The position numbers were made by a program, and so were the translations under genes. From Corallococcus interemptor (GTDB taxonomy: Bacteria; Myxococcota; Myxococcia; Myxococcales; Myxococcaceae), in assembly GCF_003668875.1 (NCBI RefSeq), contig NZ_RAWM01000096.1, positions 1 to 33,864 on the forward strand: a stretch of DNA of 33,864 nucleotides. Reading direction: 5' to 3'. The notes under the pieces are model-generated. The model was given only the letters and a program-made list of their open reading frames with translations. It did not search any database and was not told the DNA's origin. This document shows, piece after piece, positions 10,901-18,467 of the stretch (position 1 is the first letter of the stretch; every line of letters begins with the position of its first letter).

Positions 10901-13900
10901 AGGTGGCCCGGTTGCTGGTGGCCTCCGGCTTCGAAGGCCAGCCGCTGGTGATGGACGTGTACCAGGGGCGCAAGCGCATCGAGCATCGCCAGCTGACGGC
11001 GGGGCAGGGGCGCGCGGTGGTGGAGCTGCCGGTGACGGAGGCGCTGCGCGGAGGCTTCACGGTGGTGCTGTCGCTGGTGCACGACTGGCAGTCGCTGAAC
11101 TTCCAGCAGACGGTGGCCGTGCCCTTCGACGACAAGGAGCTCAGCGTGGAGTTCGCGACCTTCCGCGACACGCTGCGGCCCGGCGCGAAGGAGACCTTCC
11201 GCGTGACGGTGAAGGGGCCCCAGGGCGCGAAGCTGGAGGCGGGGGCCGCGGAGCTGCTGGCGTACATGTACGATCAGTCGCTCAACGTCTTCGGGCCGCA
11301 CACGCCGCCGCAGATTGCCCAGCTCTATCCGCAGCAGAGCCTCTACGTGGAGTTCCGGACGTCCGGAGGCTCCTTCGGTGCGGACTGGCTGTTCGACGAG
11401 CTCGACCGGAACCGGCCCTCCGCGCCGGAGCCTTCCGAGGACTCGCTGAAGTTCGGGGACGGCTACGGACTGGGCGGTCCAGGGTACGGGTACGGCTACG
11501 GCCGGGGCGGAGAGCGCATGCGGGCCGCGAAGCCCGGAGCCGTGATGCGGGAGTCAGCAGACCGCGCGGCGCCTCCGCCTCCGCCGCCCGCACCCGCCCC
11601 CTCCGCCGCGACGCCGCCCACGGGCGGACGGGTGCTGGAGCAGAAGCGTCGCGAGGTCATCCAGATCATCAAGGGCAGCTCGGGCTCCGGTGAATCCGGC
11701 GAGCAGCCCCTGCGCTCCAACTTCGCGGAGACGGCGTTCTGGATTCCGCAGCTGCTCACCGGGCCGGACGGCGCGGCGGTGCTGGAGTTCACGGTGCCGG
11801 ACTCGGTGACGGCGTGGGACGTCTGGGTGCACGCGCTCACGAGGGATCTGCGCGGTGGATCCACGCAGCGCTCCACCCGCAGCGTGAAAGAGCTGATGGT
11901 GCGGCCATACCTGCCGCGCTTCCTGCGCGAGGGCGACCGCGCGGACCTGGAGGTCGTGGTCAACAACGCGGGCACCCAGACGCAGCAGGGCCAGCTCACG
12001 TTCGACATCGTGGACCCCGACACGCAGAAGAGCCTGCTCGCGGACTTCGGCGTGAAGGCGGCCGTGCAGCCCTTCACGGTGGCGGCGGGGAAGGGCACGC
12101 ACCTGCGCTTCCCCATCACCACGCCCGCGCGCGTGGGCCCGGTGGCCTTCCGCGTCGTCGCGAAGACGGGCGCGTTCAGCGACGGCGAGCTGCGCCCCCT
12201 GCCGGTGCTGCCCGGCCGCATGCACCTGGCCCAGTCGCGCTTCGCCATGCTGAACAACCAGGACCGCCGGACGCTGACGTTCGAGGACCTGAAGAAGTCG
12301 GACGACCCCACGCGCGTGAACGAGCAGCTCGTCGTCACGGTGGACGCGCAGCTCTTCTACTCCGTGCTCCAGGCGCTGCCGTACCTGGTGGACTACCCCT
12401 ACGAGTGCACGGAGCAGACGCTCAACCGCTTCGTGTCCACGGGCATCGTCTCCAGCCTCTTCGACAAGTATCCGGCGGTGGCGAAGGTGGCCAAGGACCT
12501 GAGCCAGCGCAACACGCGCCTGGAGACCTGGGACGACGTGGATCCGAACCGCAAGATGGCGCTGGAGGAGACGCCCTGGCTCAACGAGGCGAAGGGCGGG
12601 AAGGACTCCGACGAAGCGCTCCTGCGCGTGCTGGATCCGAAGGTGGCCCAGGCCCAGCGTGTGTCGGCGATGACGAAGCTGCGCAAGTCGCAGAACGCGG
12701 ACGGCGGCTTCCCCTGGTGGCCGGGCGGTCCGTCGTCTCCGTACATGACGCTCTACATCCTGCACGGCCTGTCGCGCGCCATGGAGCACGGGGTGGAGGT
12801 GTCGCCCTCCATGACGGAGCCGGCGTGGGGCTACCTCACCACCCAGTTCCGCAACGACTACGCGAACCGGCTGATGAAGAAGGACCTGGGCTGGGAGTTC
12901 CTCACGTTCCTCAACTTCGTGGCGTCGGCGTATCCGGACGCGCGCTACACGGGTGAGGCCCTGACGGCGGCCGAGCGGCAGCGCGTGCTCGACTTCTCCT
13001 TCAAGCACTGGAAGGAGCACTCGCCGTACCTCAAGGGCTACCTGGCGCTCACGCTGAACCGGGCGAAGCGCACGAAGGACGCGCAGAAGGTCTGGGACAG
13101 CGTGATGGACTCCGCGAAGACGTCGCAGGACCTGGGCACGTACTGGGCGCCGGAGGACCGCGGCTGGCTCTGGTACAACGACTCCACGGAGACGCACGCC
13201 TTCGCGCTGCGCACGCTTTCCGAGCTGCGTCCGAAGGACCCCCGCCGCGCGGGCCTGGTGCAGTGGCTGCTCCTGGACAAGAAGGTGAGCCACTGGAAGT
13301 CCACGCGCGCCACCGCCGAAGCGCTCTATGCCCTGGTGAACTACATGGAGGCGGAGGGCTCGCTGGCCGCGCGCGAGGAGCTGAAGGTGACGGTGGGCCC
13401 GAAGGTGGTGACCATGGCCTTCTCGCCCGACGTGTACACGGGGAAGAAGAACCAGGTGGTCCTCACCGGCTCGGAGGTGAACGCGGGCACGGCGTCCACG
13501 GTGGTGGAGAAGACGACGCCGGGCTTCGCCATCGCGTCCGCGACGTGGCACTTCTCCACGGAGCAACTGCCCAAGGAGGAGCGCGGTGACTTCTTCCAGG
13601 TGTCGCGCCGCTACTTCGTGCGCATCCGCGAGGGCAACCAGACGCTGCTGCGCCCGCTGACGGACGGCGCGAGGCTGCGCCCTGGTGACGAGGTGGAGGT
13701 GCAGCTGTCGCTGCGCACGAAGCACGCGGCGGAGTACGTGCACCTGAGGGACCCGCGCGCCGCGGGCCTGGAACCGGAGAACGCGCAGTCCCGCCACAAG
13801 TACGACCTGGGCATCGTCTGGTACGAGGAGACGCGCGACTCGGGGACGAACTTCTTCTTCGAGTCGCTGCCGGCCGGTGAGTACACGTTCAAGTACCGGC

Positions 13901-14019
13901 TGCGCGCGAACCTCGCGGGCACCTTCCGCGTGGGTCCGGCGACGGTGCAGTCCATGTACGCGCCGGAGTTCACCGCGTACTCCACGGGGACGATGCTCAC
14001 CGTGGACAAGGCGCAGTAG
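7960..14019 (+). CDS. Secreted alpha-2-macroglobulin-like protein with thioester motif
   Basis: This is a 2019-residue exported protein. An N-terminal signal peptide (Leu-rich core, probable cleavage after V-A-A near residue 28) has no lipobox, unlike E. coli YfhM. After an unassigned domain of about 450 residues come macroglobulin domains, including the MG2 signature T-D-R-A-V-Y-R-P-Q-Q near 585. A flexible insert at about 1165-1225 is Gly/Tyr-rich, then polyproline. The A2M core resumes with A-F-W-I-P-Q near 1260. The thioester motif C-T-E-Q is at 1483-1486 in Y-P-Y-E-C-T-E-Q-T, so Cys and Gln can form the reactive bond. Such proteins trap proteases and are thought to guard the periplasm. 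The usual neighbour pbpC is absent here. It ends in a hairpin terminator shared with the convergent EndoU-like gene. Confidence 0.9.
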   Translation: MSSPPRPRVLAVVPCLLLLLLSSVSVAAPSAKAPPTWKAIDALVEEDKVESAAQGAEARLAAAKAQGDADEWTRALIRTVQLRTRLHGYETTVRFLREQPWPEGLRQQATLHLFYAAVLTHYVEAYRWEIGQREQVVSSGPVDLKAWTKDQLSAEIQRTYAAVWELRQKFGTEPVKVLSEYVEPNTYPEGIRSTVRDAVTYLWVDSLEDTDLWRPEQEQGVYRLELGALLEGTPKVELKDPSAHPLTKVAAVLGDLEAWHLAAGRREAALEARLRRYEVLNTSFADNADHRRIREHLAAHLKGFRDVPWWSKGQHQLAELEQQAGRSITAHTLAKACAEAWPKSMGGAQCAALVAGLEAPELYASVMQVDGPGKRSIQVNHRNVGSLYFRAYAVDVEARLAKPDADLSLFASTAEMNRMVASRKPDAAWSTVLPPTPDFQRHQTFVTPPALKPGAYVIVLSTREDFAKKNSKLLSLPMSVSPWAVTVRKADPNQAELHVVDGATGAGAPNVEVRLVKPDYRTRRFGVVSRRTDANGDLLLTGTDANRYEDMMLVVGRGKGAMVFPGSVYLSPLYASTPQDQALIYTDRAVYRPQQKLLWKVVAYRPEEQSKRYRVLPDSAVTVTLVDSNGQEVAKREARTNAFGSVAGEFDLPSGRPLGQWTVRTSPNGYAGVRVEEYKRPTFEVTLKDAPEALRINRRATFQGEARYYFGLPVTRGAVKWRVSREPVLPRWWFWERIPATTDLVASGTATVGEDGGFTVAFTPEADERLAKAQGMSWRYRVEADLTDEGGETRSASRSFRLGFVSVEGRVDSDVGFVREDVPSEVRLVRSNLDGAPQSGPGRWRLIALKAPARPLMPSEVPVEKPQPLDAEAQERKEVSPTPGDALKARWDTTYDVEQTLQRWGDGAEVAQAAVTHGADGVATVKLPALRAGAYRLRYETTDAFGQKATAQRDFVVAGTRAPAGLPAVLAAERASVRVGEVARLLVASGFEGQPLVMDVYQGRKRIEHRQLTAGQGRAVVELPVTEALRGGFTVVLSLVHDWQSLNFQQTVAVPFDDKELSVEFATFRDTLRPGAKETFRVTVKGPQGAKLEAGAAELLAYMYDQSLNVFGPHTPPQIAQLYPQQSLYVEFRTSGGSFGADWLFDELDRNRPSAPEPSEDSLKFGDGYGLGGPGYGYGYGRGGERMRAAKPGAVMRESADRAAPPPPPPAPAPSAATPPTGGRVLEQKRREVIQIIKGSSGSGESGEQPLRSNFAETAFWIPQLLTGPDGAAVLEFTVPDSVTAWDVWVHALTRDLRGGSTQRSTRSVKELMVRPYLPRFLREGDRADLEVVVNNAGTQTQQGQLTFDIVDPDTQKSLLADFGVKAAVQPFTVAAGKGTHLRFPITTPARVGPVAFRVVAKTGAFSDGELRPLPVLPGRMHLAQSRFAMLNNQDRRTLTFEDLKKSDDPTRVNEQLVVTVDAQLFYSVLQALPYLVDYPYECTEQTLNRFVSTGIVSSLFDKYPAVAKVAKDLSQRNTRLETWDDVDPNRKMALEETPWLNEAKGGKDSDEALLRVLDPKVAQAQRVSAMTKLRKSQNADGGFPWWPGGPSSPYMTLYILHGLSRAMEHGVEVSPSMTEPAWGYLTTQFRNDYANRLMKKDLGWEFLTFLNFVASAYPDARYTGEALTAAERQRVLDFSFKHWKEHSPYLKGYLALTLNRAKRTKDAQKVWDSVMDSAKTSQDLGTYWAPEDRGWLWYNDSTETHAFALRTLSELRPKDPRRAGLVQWLLLDKKVSHWKSTRATAEALYALVNYMEAEGSLAAREELKVTVGPKVVTMAFSPDVYTGKKNQVVLTGSEVNAGTASTVVEKTTPGFAIASATWHFSTEQLPKEERGDFFQVSRRYFVRIREGNQTLLRPLTDGARLRPGDEVEVQLSLRTKHAAEYVHLRDPRAAGLEPENAQSRHKYDLGIVWYEETRDSGTNFFFESLPAGEYTFKYRLRANLAGTFRVGPATVQSMYAPEFTAYSTGTMLTVDKAQ

Positions 14020-14028
14020 GCCTCACCC

Positions 14029-14060
14029 GGGGCCGGCGTCCCCACGCGGGGCGCCGGTCC
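14029..14060. terminator. Bidirectional hairpin between convergent genes
   Basis: The 42-nt gap between the two convergent stops is almost filled by a G+C-rich hairpin: CCGGCG pairs with CGCCGG and CCCC with GGGG across an ACGC loop, with one bulged T and three more outer pairs. There is no T-run on either side, so it may rely on the stem or on Rho. Confidence 0.55.
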
Positions 14061-14061
14061 G

Positions 14062-15162
14062 CTACTCCGCGCAGGTGGCGGCGTCGCCGGTGGGGTGCAG
14101 CGTGGCGATGCCGTAGGTGCCGTTGCGCGTGCCGCACCAGATGCGCCAGTTGCCGCCCCCCACGTCCGGCGCCGAGTACACGCCGCCCTCCTTCTTCGCC
14201 CCGCCGCGCGCACAGCAGCGCGCGAACGCACGGGTTCCGATGGCGGCGATGGATACGGCATCCTGCGACGTCGAGAAGCCGCCCGTCCGCTTCACGCCGC
14301 AGGACCACGGGGCCAGCCCCTTGAAGCGGATGAGGTACTGCTCTCCCGTCACCGCCTCCTCGCCCTTCACCGGGCCCTGGTAGCAGACCTTCCCCTCCGC
14401 CTCGAGCTGCGCGTAGCGGGGCAGGAAGTGCAGGCCGCCAATCGGGCCGCGCTGCCAGTCGTCCCCGCAGAAGACGTGCGTGAACGCGTTACGGGGACCG
14501 GTGCTCACCCACAGGCTCGTGAGCCATTCGATGTTCGCCTGCTTCGAGCCCGGACGGCCCGCCGCGGAGAGGGCGCGCTGGATCCGCGCGTCGTCGTAGT
14601 GCTTCGCGAAGAAGCGCTGCACGTCCCCAACACTCACGCTCGCATCGGGGCGCGCGGGGCACAGGTCCAACACCTCGCGGTCCAGCGCGGACAGCGCCGG
14701 GGCCTTGGCGAAGAGGGGCGGTTGATCACACGTGCTCTCGCAGGCCGCGTCGCTAGGAGCTGGAGCCGCCGCGCGGCCCGCGGGGGCACGCACCACCACG
14801 GTGGCCTCTTCCTCGTCGCCAGCACTTCGGGCGGCCTGCTGCTGGCGGGTGTTCTCCCGGTCCGCGCGCACGAGCGCGTCCGTGTCCGGTGCCTTCTGGA
14901 CGGCATCCGTGGGCGTGCCGTCGCAGAGCACCCAGCCTTCCGCCTTGGGCCCCTGGAGCTTGCACCACGCGCGGTCCGGGCCGCCCTTCTTCACCAGCGG
15001 ATAGGACACGCCCGGCTGCACGGAGAAGACGACCTTGGAGGACTCGGGCTGGTCCACCGCGTCCACGGCGTCGTCGGTGACGAACACGCCGCTGCCCGCG
15101 AGGGCAACAGGGGCGGTGGAGAGGGCCAGGAAGAAGCAGGCGAGCGACCCGGAGAGGCGCAT
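14062..15162 (-). CDS. Secreted EndoU-like nuclease-fold protein
   Basis: This 366-residue protein has a signal peptide (residues 1-22, A-L-A cleavage) and a probable small SH3-like segment (about 44-82, ending G-W-V-L-C-D-G). A disordered Ala-rich linker (to about 140) leads to a C-terminal domain resembling the XendoU/EndoU RNase family. In that domain F-T-H-V-F-C-G-D (H229, D234) and G-G-L-H-F (H245) mirror the family pattern in which two catalytic histidines sit 16 residues apart, and K291 in K-R-T-G-G-F-S-T-S fits the catalytic lysine. The glutamate normally preceding the first histidine is threonine here. EndoU enzymes cut RNA at uridines leaving 2',3'-cyclic phosphate. Several cysteines suggest a disulfide-rich exported domain. 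No immunity gene is obvious nearby. Nuclease activity is inferred, not certain. Confidence 0.65.
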   Translation of the reverse strand: MRLSGSLACFFLALSTAPVALAGSGVFVTDDAVDAVDQPESSKVVFSVQPGVSYPLVKKGGPDRAWCKLQGPKAEGWVLCDGTPTDAVQKAPDTDALVRADRENTRQQQAARSAGDEEEATVVVRAPAGRAAAPAPSDAACESTCDQPPLFAKAPALSALDREVLDLCPARPDASVSVGDVQRFFAKHYDDARIQRALSAAGRPGSKQANIEWLTSLWVSTGPRNAFTHVFCGDDWQRGPIGGLHFLPRYAQLEAEGKVCYQGPVKGEEAVTGEQYLIRFKGLAPWSCGVKRTGGFSTSQDAVSIAAIGTRAFARCCARGGAKKEGGVYSAPDVGGGNWRIWCGTRNGTYGIATLHPTGDAATCAE

Positions 15163-15248
15163 GGTGCGCCGGACTCTAACAGGGGCGCCGGAAGCCCGCT
15201 GTTCCCCGGTTGCGCCCGGCGCCGCACCGCGAAATAAGAGCGCCCGAC

Positions 15249-16073
15249 ATGAAACCGATGAATTTCCGAGGCCGCTGGGTGCTCATTACCGGCGCGTCGT
15301 CCGGCCTGGGGCTGGAGATGGCCCGCCTGCTCGCGAAGGAGCACGGCGCCCACATCATCGCCGTCGCCCGCCGCGAGGACCGGCTCACCGCGCTCAAGGC
15401 GGAGCTGGAGTCCGCGCACGGCGTGCAGGTGCTGCCCCTGGCCGCGGACCTCAGCCGGCCCGGCGACGCGGAGCGCGTCTTCGAGACCGCCACGTCCGGC
15501 CGCACCGTCGACGGCGTCATCCTCAACGCCGGCGTCACCTACTTCGGCCACGCGCTGGAGCAGCAGCCCGAGTCCTTCGACGCGATGCTGGCCACCAACA
15601 TCACCAGCGTGGTGCGCATGTCGCAGCGCTTCGGCGCGCACTTCGCGAAGCGGGGCGGGGGAGGGGCGTTGATGCTCGTCGCCAGCACCGCGGGCTTCGC
15701 GCCGCTGCCGTACCAGACGGCCTACGCGGCCACGAAGTCGTTCGTCATCAGCTACGGGCGCGGCCTGGCCTACGAGCTGCGCAAGGCGGGCGTGTCCGTC
15801 ACCGTCTTCGCGCCCGGCGGCATCGCCACGGAGATGCTGTCGGTGTCCGGCCTGGACCGGAAGTTCAAGGCGGGCGACGTGGGCATCATGTCCGCGGAGG
15901 CCTGCGCGCGCATCGCCGTGGAGGCGTTCGTGCACCGCCGCGAGCTCTCCGTGCCCGGCGTCCTCAACCGCTTCCTCGCGACGCTGATGAAGCTCCTGCC
16001 CCACGGCTTCATGATGGGGCGCTCGGCCGCGCTGTACGAAGGCGCGCTGCCGAAGGAGCCGCCCGCGCCGTGA
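15249..16073 (+). CDS. Short-chain dehydrogenase/reductase (SDR)
   Basis: This is a classical SDR of 274 residues when started at the ATG at 15249 (M-K-P-M-N-F-R-G-R-W). The nucleotide-binding T-G-A-S-S-G-L-G is at 14-21, N-A-G at 93-95, and the catalytic triad is S146, Y159 and K163 (Y-A-A-T-K). A-R-R at 40-42 after the second beta strand suggests preference for NADP(H). The C-terminal 60 residues are hydrophobic and basic and may contact membrane or a lipid substrate, as in related ketoreductases of lipid metabolism. It is divergent from the EndoU-like gene (86 nt apart) and converges on tyrS 27 nt later. The substrate is not predictable. An in-frame start at 15210 would add 13 unrelated residues. 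Confidence 0.88.
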   Translation: MKPMNFRGRWVLITGASSGLGLEMARLLAKEHGAHIIAVARREDRLTALKAELESAHGVQVLPLAADLSRPGDAERVFETATSGRTVDGVILNAGVTYFGHALEQQPESFDAMLATNITSVVRMSQRFGAHFAKRGGGGALMLVASTAGFAPLPYQTAYAATKSFVISYGRGLAYELRKAGVSVTVFAPGGIATEMLSVSGLDRKFKAGDVGIMSAEACARIAVEAFVHRRELSVPGVLNRFLATLMKLLPHGFMMGRSAALYEGALPKEPPAP

Positions 16074-16100
16074 CTTCAGCGCGGGCGGTGCACGACGGCT

Positions 16101-17363
16101 TCAGGCCAGCTTCACCCGCGTCACCTTCAGCTTGCCCACCTGCACGGTGTACTCGCCGGCCCCCAGCTCCGCCTTGGGGTCGGTGACCTTCTCACCGTTC
16201 ACCTTCACGCCGCCCTGGGCCATCATCTTGCGCGCCTCGGTGGCGGAGGCGACGAACTTCGTCTCCGGCAGGAGCTTCGTGACGAGCAGCTTCTCCGCGC
16301 CCGCGAGCGACACCTCCACGAGCGGCAGGTCCTCCGTGGACAGCTCCTTCTTGGCGAAGCGCTTCTCGAAGTCCTCCGCCGCCTTGCGTCCGGCCTCCTC
16401 GCCCTGGAAGCGCGAGGCCATCTCCTGCGCGAAGGCGACCTTCGCGGCCTTGGGGTGCGCGGCGCCGGACTTCGTCTTCTCCTCCAGCTCCAGCACCTGC
16501 TTGAGCGGCATGGAGGACAGCAGCTTGTAGTACCGCCACATCAGGTCGTCGGTGATGCTCATCAACTTGCCGAAGATGTTGTCCGCCGACTCGTCGATGC
16601 CCACGTAGTTGTCCAGGCTCTTGGACATCTTGTTGCCGGTGATGACGCCGTCCACCAGCTTCGCGTCCAGGCCCTCCAGGATGGGGCCGGTCATGATGAC
16701 CTGCGGCTCCAGGCCCTCTTCCTTCATCAGCTGGCGGCCGACGAGCAGGTTGAAGAGCTGATCCGTCGCGCCCAGCTCCACGTCCGCCTTCAGCGCCACG
16801 GAGTCGTAGCCCTGCAAGAGCGGGTAGAGGAACTCGTGGATGGCGATGGAGGTGTTCTCCCGGTAGCGCTTCTTGAAGTCGTCGCGCTCCAGCATGCGCT
16901 GCACGGAGTAGCGCGCGGCCAGGCGGATCATCCCCTCGGTGCCCAGCGCGTCGAGCCACTCCGAGTTGAACTTCACCACCGTCTTGTCCGGGTCCAGGAC
17001 CTTGAAGACCTGCTGCTTGTACGTCTCCGAGTTGACCTTCACCTGCTCGCGGGTGAGGGGCGGGCGGGCCGCGTTCTTCCCGGAGGGGTCGCCGATGAGG
17101 GCGGTGAAGTCCCCGATGAGGAACACCACCGTGTGGCCGAACTCCTGGAAGCGCCGCATGCGCGTGAGCAGCAGCGTGTGGCCCAGGTGCAGGTCGGGAC
17201 GGCTGGGGTCGAAGCCCGCCTTGATGATGAGCGGCTTGCCCTTGTCATAGGAGCGCTGGAGCTTCTTCTTCAGGTCCTCCGGCACCTGCAAATCCACGGT
17301 GCCGCGAGTGACTTCTTCGAACTGCTCTTCGGGGGTCGCCTTGCGCAGTGCGTCCGGGTTCAT
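16101..17363 (-). CDS. tyrS: Tyrosyl-tRNA synthetase
   Basis: This 420-residue class I synthetase charges tRNA-Tyr with tyrosine. The HIGH-type motif is H-L-G-H at 59-62 in [12 protein letters not shown], and KMSKS is exact at 245-249. A C-terminal S4 RNA-binding domain covers about 355-420. The D-P-S-R-P-D and [10 protein letters not shown] signatures fit the second bacterial TyrRS clade (TyrZ-like). I start it at the ATG at 17363, where conservation begins; a longer frame to 17426 runs through the terminator hairpin and cannot be real. The upstream gene ends 104 nt away, and a hairpin plus U-run lies only 20 nt before this start, so transcription must pass it, suggesting attenuation or read-through. 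Confidence 0.96.
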   Translation of the reverse strand: MNPDALRKATPEEQFEEVTRGTVDLQVPEDLKKKLQRSYDKGKPLIIKAGFDPSRPDLHLGHTLLLTRMRRFQEFGHTVVFLIGDFTALIGDPSGKNAARPPLTREQVKVNSETYKQQVFKVLDPDKTVVKFNSEWLDALGTEGMIRLAARYSVQRMLERDDFKKRYRENTSIAIHEFLYPLLQGYDSVALKADVELGATDQLFNLLVGRQLMKEEGLEPQVIMTGPILEGLDAKLVDGVITGNKMSKSLDNYVGIDESADNIFGKLMSITDDLMWRYYKLLSSMPLKQVLELEEKTKSGAAHPKAAKVAFAQEMASRFQGEEAGRKAAEDFEKRFAKKELSTEDLPLVEVSLAGAEKLLVTKLLPETKFVASATEARKMMAQGGVKVNGEKVTDPKAELGAGEYTVQVGKLKVTRVKLA

Positions 17364-17383
17364 GGCGCCGCGGACACTAGCCC

Positions 17384-17430
17384 AAAAAAGACAACGGGCA
17401 GGGCAGGACTTCCAGGTCCGCCCCACCCGT
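17384..17430 (-). terminator. Intrinsic terminator or attenuator directly upstream of tyrS
   Basis: On the minus strand a stem of about 15 pairs (5' arm ACGGGTGGGGCGGAC, 3' arm GTCCTGCCCTGCCCGT, one bulged T and two wobble pairs, six-base loop) is followed by TTGTCTTTTTT. It is the clearest intrinsic terminator in the window. It ends the 5-formyltetrahydrofolate cyclo-ligase transcript, but with only 20 nt left before the tyrS ATG it also sits in the tyrS leader. Confidence 0.8.
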
Positions 17431-17467
17431 GGCTGTCACTCCGCCTGTCCTGCGACTCAGGTACCGG

Positions 17468-18097
17468 TCAGGTGTCGAGGAAGTCGAAGCTGCGGCAGAG
17501 GCCGCGCAGCGTCTGGCTCTCCGTGACGATCTGGTCCATGTCCACGTCGTCGTTCGTCGTGGGCAGCGCCTGGACGATCTGATCGTTGAAGGCCAGACCC
17601 ACCCGGCGGCTGCGCGAGCTGGCCGCCTTGAGGGTGGCGTCGTAGTAGCCACCGCCGCGTCCCAGCCGCTTGCCGTCCGGGCTGAAACCCAGGCCGGGCA
17701 CCACGAACAGGTCGATCTGATCCACCGCGATCAGTTCGGAAGAGTTCGTGGGCTCACGGACGCCCAGGCGCCCCGGCTCCAGCTCGCTCTCCGACTTGAT
17801 GGCCCGGAAGGCCAGGATCCGCCCGTGCACGTGGGACAGCGGGTAGCAGACGATCTTCTCGTCCTGCAACGCCGCGATGAGGATGTCCCGGGTGGGCACC
17901 TCGCCCCGGATGGGGGCGTAGAGCGCCACCGTCCGCGCATTCTGATAGTAGGGCGATGCCAGGAATCGAGACTGGACCTTGAGGCCCCGCTCGTCGATGA
18001 GGTCGTTGGTCATCGCCTTTCGGCGAGCCGTCAGTTCCTCACGAAGCGTTACCTTCTTCTCCGCCGCCGCCGCCGTATCCACCGCCGTCTCGCTCAC
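17468..18097 (-). CDS. 5-formyltetrahydrofolate cyclo-ligase
   Basis: This 209-residue enzyme converts 5-formyl-THF to 5,10-methenyl-THF with ATP. The family signature G-L-G-F-S-P-D-G-K-R-L-G-R-G-G-G-Y-Y-D, which binds the nucleotide and folate, is complete near residues 144-162. The basic N-terminal helix (L-R-E-E-L-T-A-R-R-K) is also typical. The start is GTG at 18097 with GGAG 8 nt upstream. It begins 22 nt after the proposed 6S RNA gene; this ssrS-ygfA order is known from many proteobacteria, where the two are often co-transcribed. A strong terminator follows at 17384-17430. An Ala-rich stretch of about 10 residues precedes the conserved part. Confidence 0.94.
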   Translation of the reverse strand: MSETAVDTAAAAEKKVTLREELTARRKAMTNDLIDERGLKVQSRFLASPYYQNARTVALYAPIRGEVPTRDILIAALQDEKIVCYPLSHVHGRILAFRAIKSESELEPGRLGVREPTNSSELIAVDQIDLFVVPGLGFSPDGKRLGRGGGYYDATLKAASSRSRRVGLAFNDQIVQALPTTNDDVDMDQIVTESQTLRGLCRSFDFLDT

Positions 18098-18118
18098 CGC
18101 CGCCGCTCCAAGAAAAAA

Positions 18119-18308
18119 GTCCCCCGCCGAGCCGTGTGCCCAGCGTCCATTGAACCCTTAGAAGCCAGGTGGGGACCGAAATCATGTCACCGCAGGCTTC
18201 CCTCATCCCCGGTGAAGGGGGAGGGCTTGCACATGGCGACCGAAACGGACCCCGGAATGGACGTATCGGTTCGAATTTCTGCTGGGCATCACGCACCCCG
18301 CAGGGAAC
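18119..18308 (-). ncRNA. ssrS: 6S RNA (candidate)
   Basis: A 190-nt stretch directly upstream of the 5-formyltetrahydrofolate cyclo-ligase gene folds by hand into one rod. The closing stem is GUUCCCUGC with GCGGGGGAC, then GCCCAGC with GCUGGGC, then GAACC with GGUUC. Next is a roughly symmetric open bubble of 14 by 14 nt. Beyond it GGGGUCCG pairs with CGGUCCCC (one U-U mismatch), CAUGU with ACAUG, and CCCUC/CCCC with GGGG/GAGGG at the tip. Length, rod shape, central bubble and position before ygfA all match 6S RNA, which binds the housekeeping RNA polymerase by mimicking an open promoter. A T-run (18118-18113) follows the closing stem. I could not run a covariance-model search. Confidence 0.72.
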
Positions 18309-18311
18309 AGA

Positions 18312-18340
18312 TCTTTACCGCTGAAATCTCGCTACAAGTC
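18312..18340 (-). promoter_or_regulatory. Candidate promoter of the 6S RNA gene
   Basis: On the minus strand TAAAGA (18317-18312) lies about 6-7 nt before the predicted RNA 5' end. The matching -35 is poor (GACTTG at 17 nt spacing, 18340-18335; TTGTAG at 14 nt). Confidence 0.4.
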
Positions 18341-18350
18341 CTTAGAATCA

Positions 18351-18379
18351 CTGGGAAATTCCCAGGGCGTTCTGGGAAA
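18351..18379. promoter_or_regulatory. CTGGGAA palindrome plus third half-site
   Basis: CTGGGAAATTCCCAG (18351-18365) is a perfect 15-bp palindrome around a central A. A third half-site CTGGGAA follows at 18372-18378. It lies between the 6S RNA promoter region and the exported TPR gene, so it could regulate either direction. No binding protein can be named. Confidence 0.45.
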
Positions 18380-18422
18380 ATGATAAGGACGGAGAAGCGT
18401 GCGGTCAAGCCGTCCTCGCGCG

Positions 18423-18452
18423 TTTACAAGCCGCCCCGTGGACTTCTATGAT
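18423..18452 (+). promoter_or_regulatory. Candidate promoter of the exported TPR gene
   Basis: TTTACA (18423-18428), 18 nt, TATGAT (18447-18452) points toward the gene at 18468. Transcription would start close to 18459, giving a leader of only about 10 nt, and no Shine-Dalgarno sequence precedes the ATG, so the message may be nearly leaderless. Confidence 0.4.
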
Positions 18453-18467
18453 GCCCGGGTCCCCGAC

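Noticed and set aside
17364-17426. Extended N-terminus of tyrS.
   Set aside because: The extra 21 codons run through the U-run and stem of the terminator and have no similarity to the family; the ATG at 17363 fits.
17384-17430. T-box riboswitch upstream of tyrS.
   Set aside because: The gap of 104 nt is too short for a T-box stem I plus antiterminator, and I see no T-box consensus, only a simple terminator stem.
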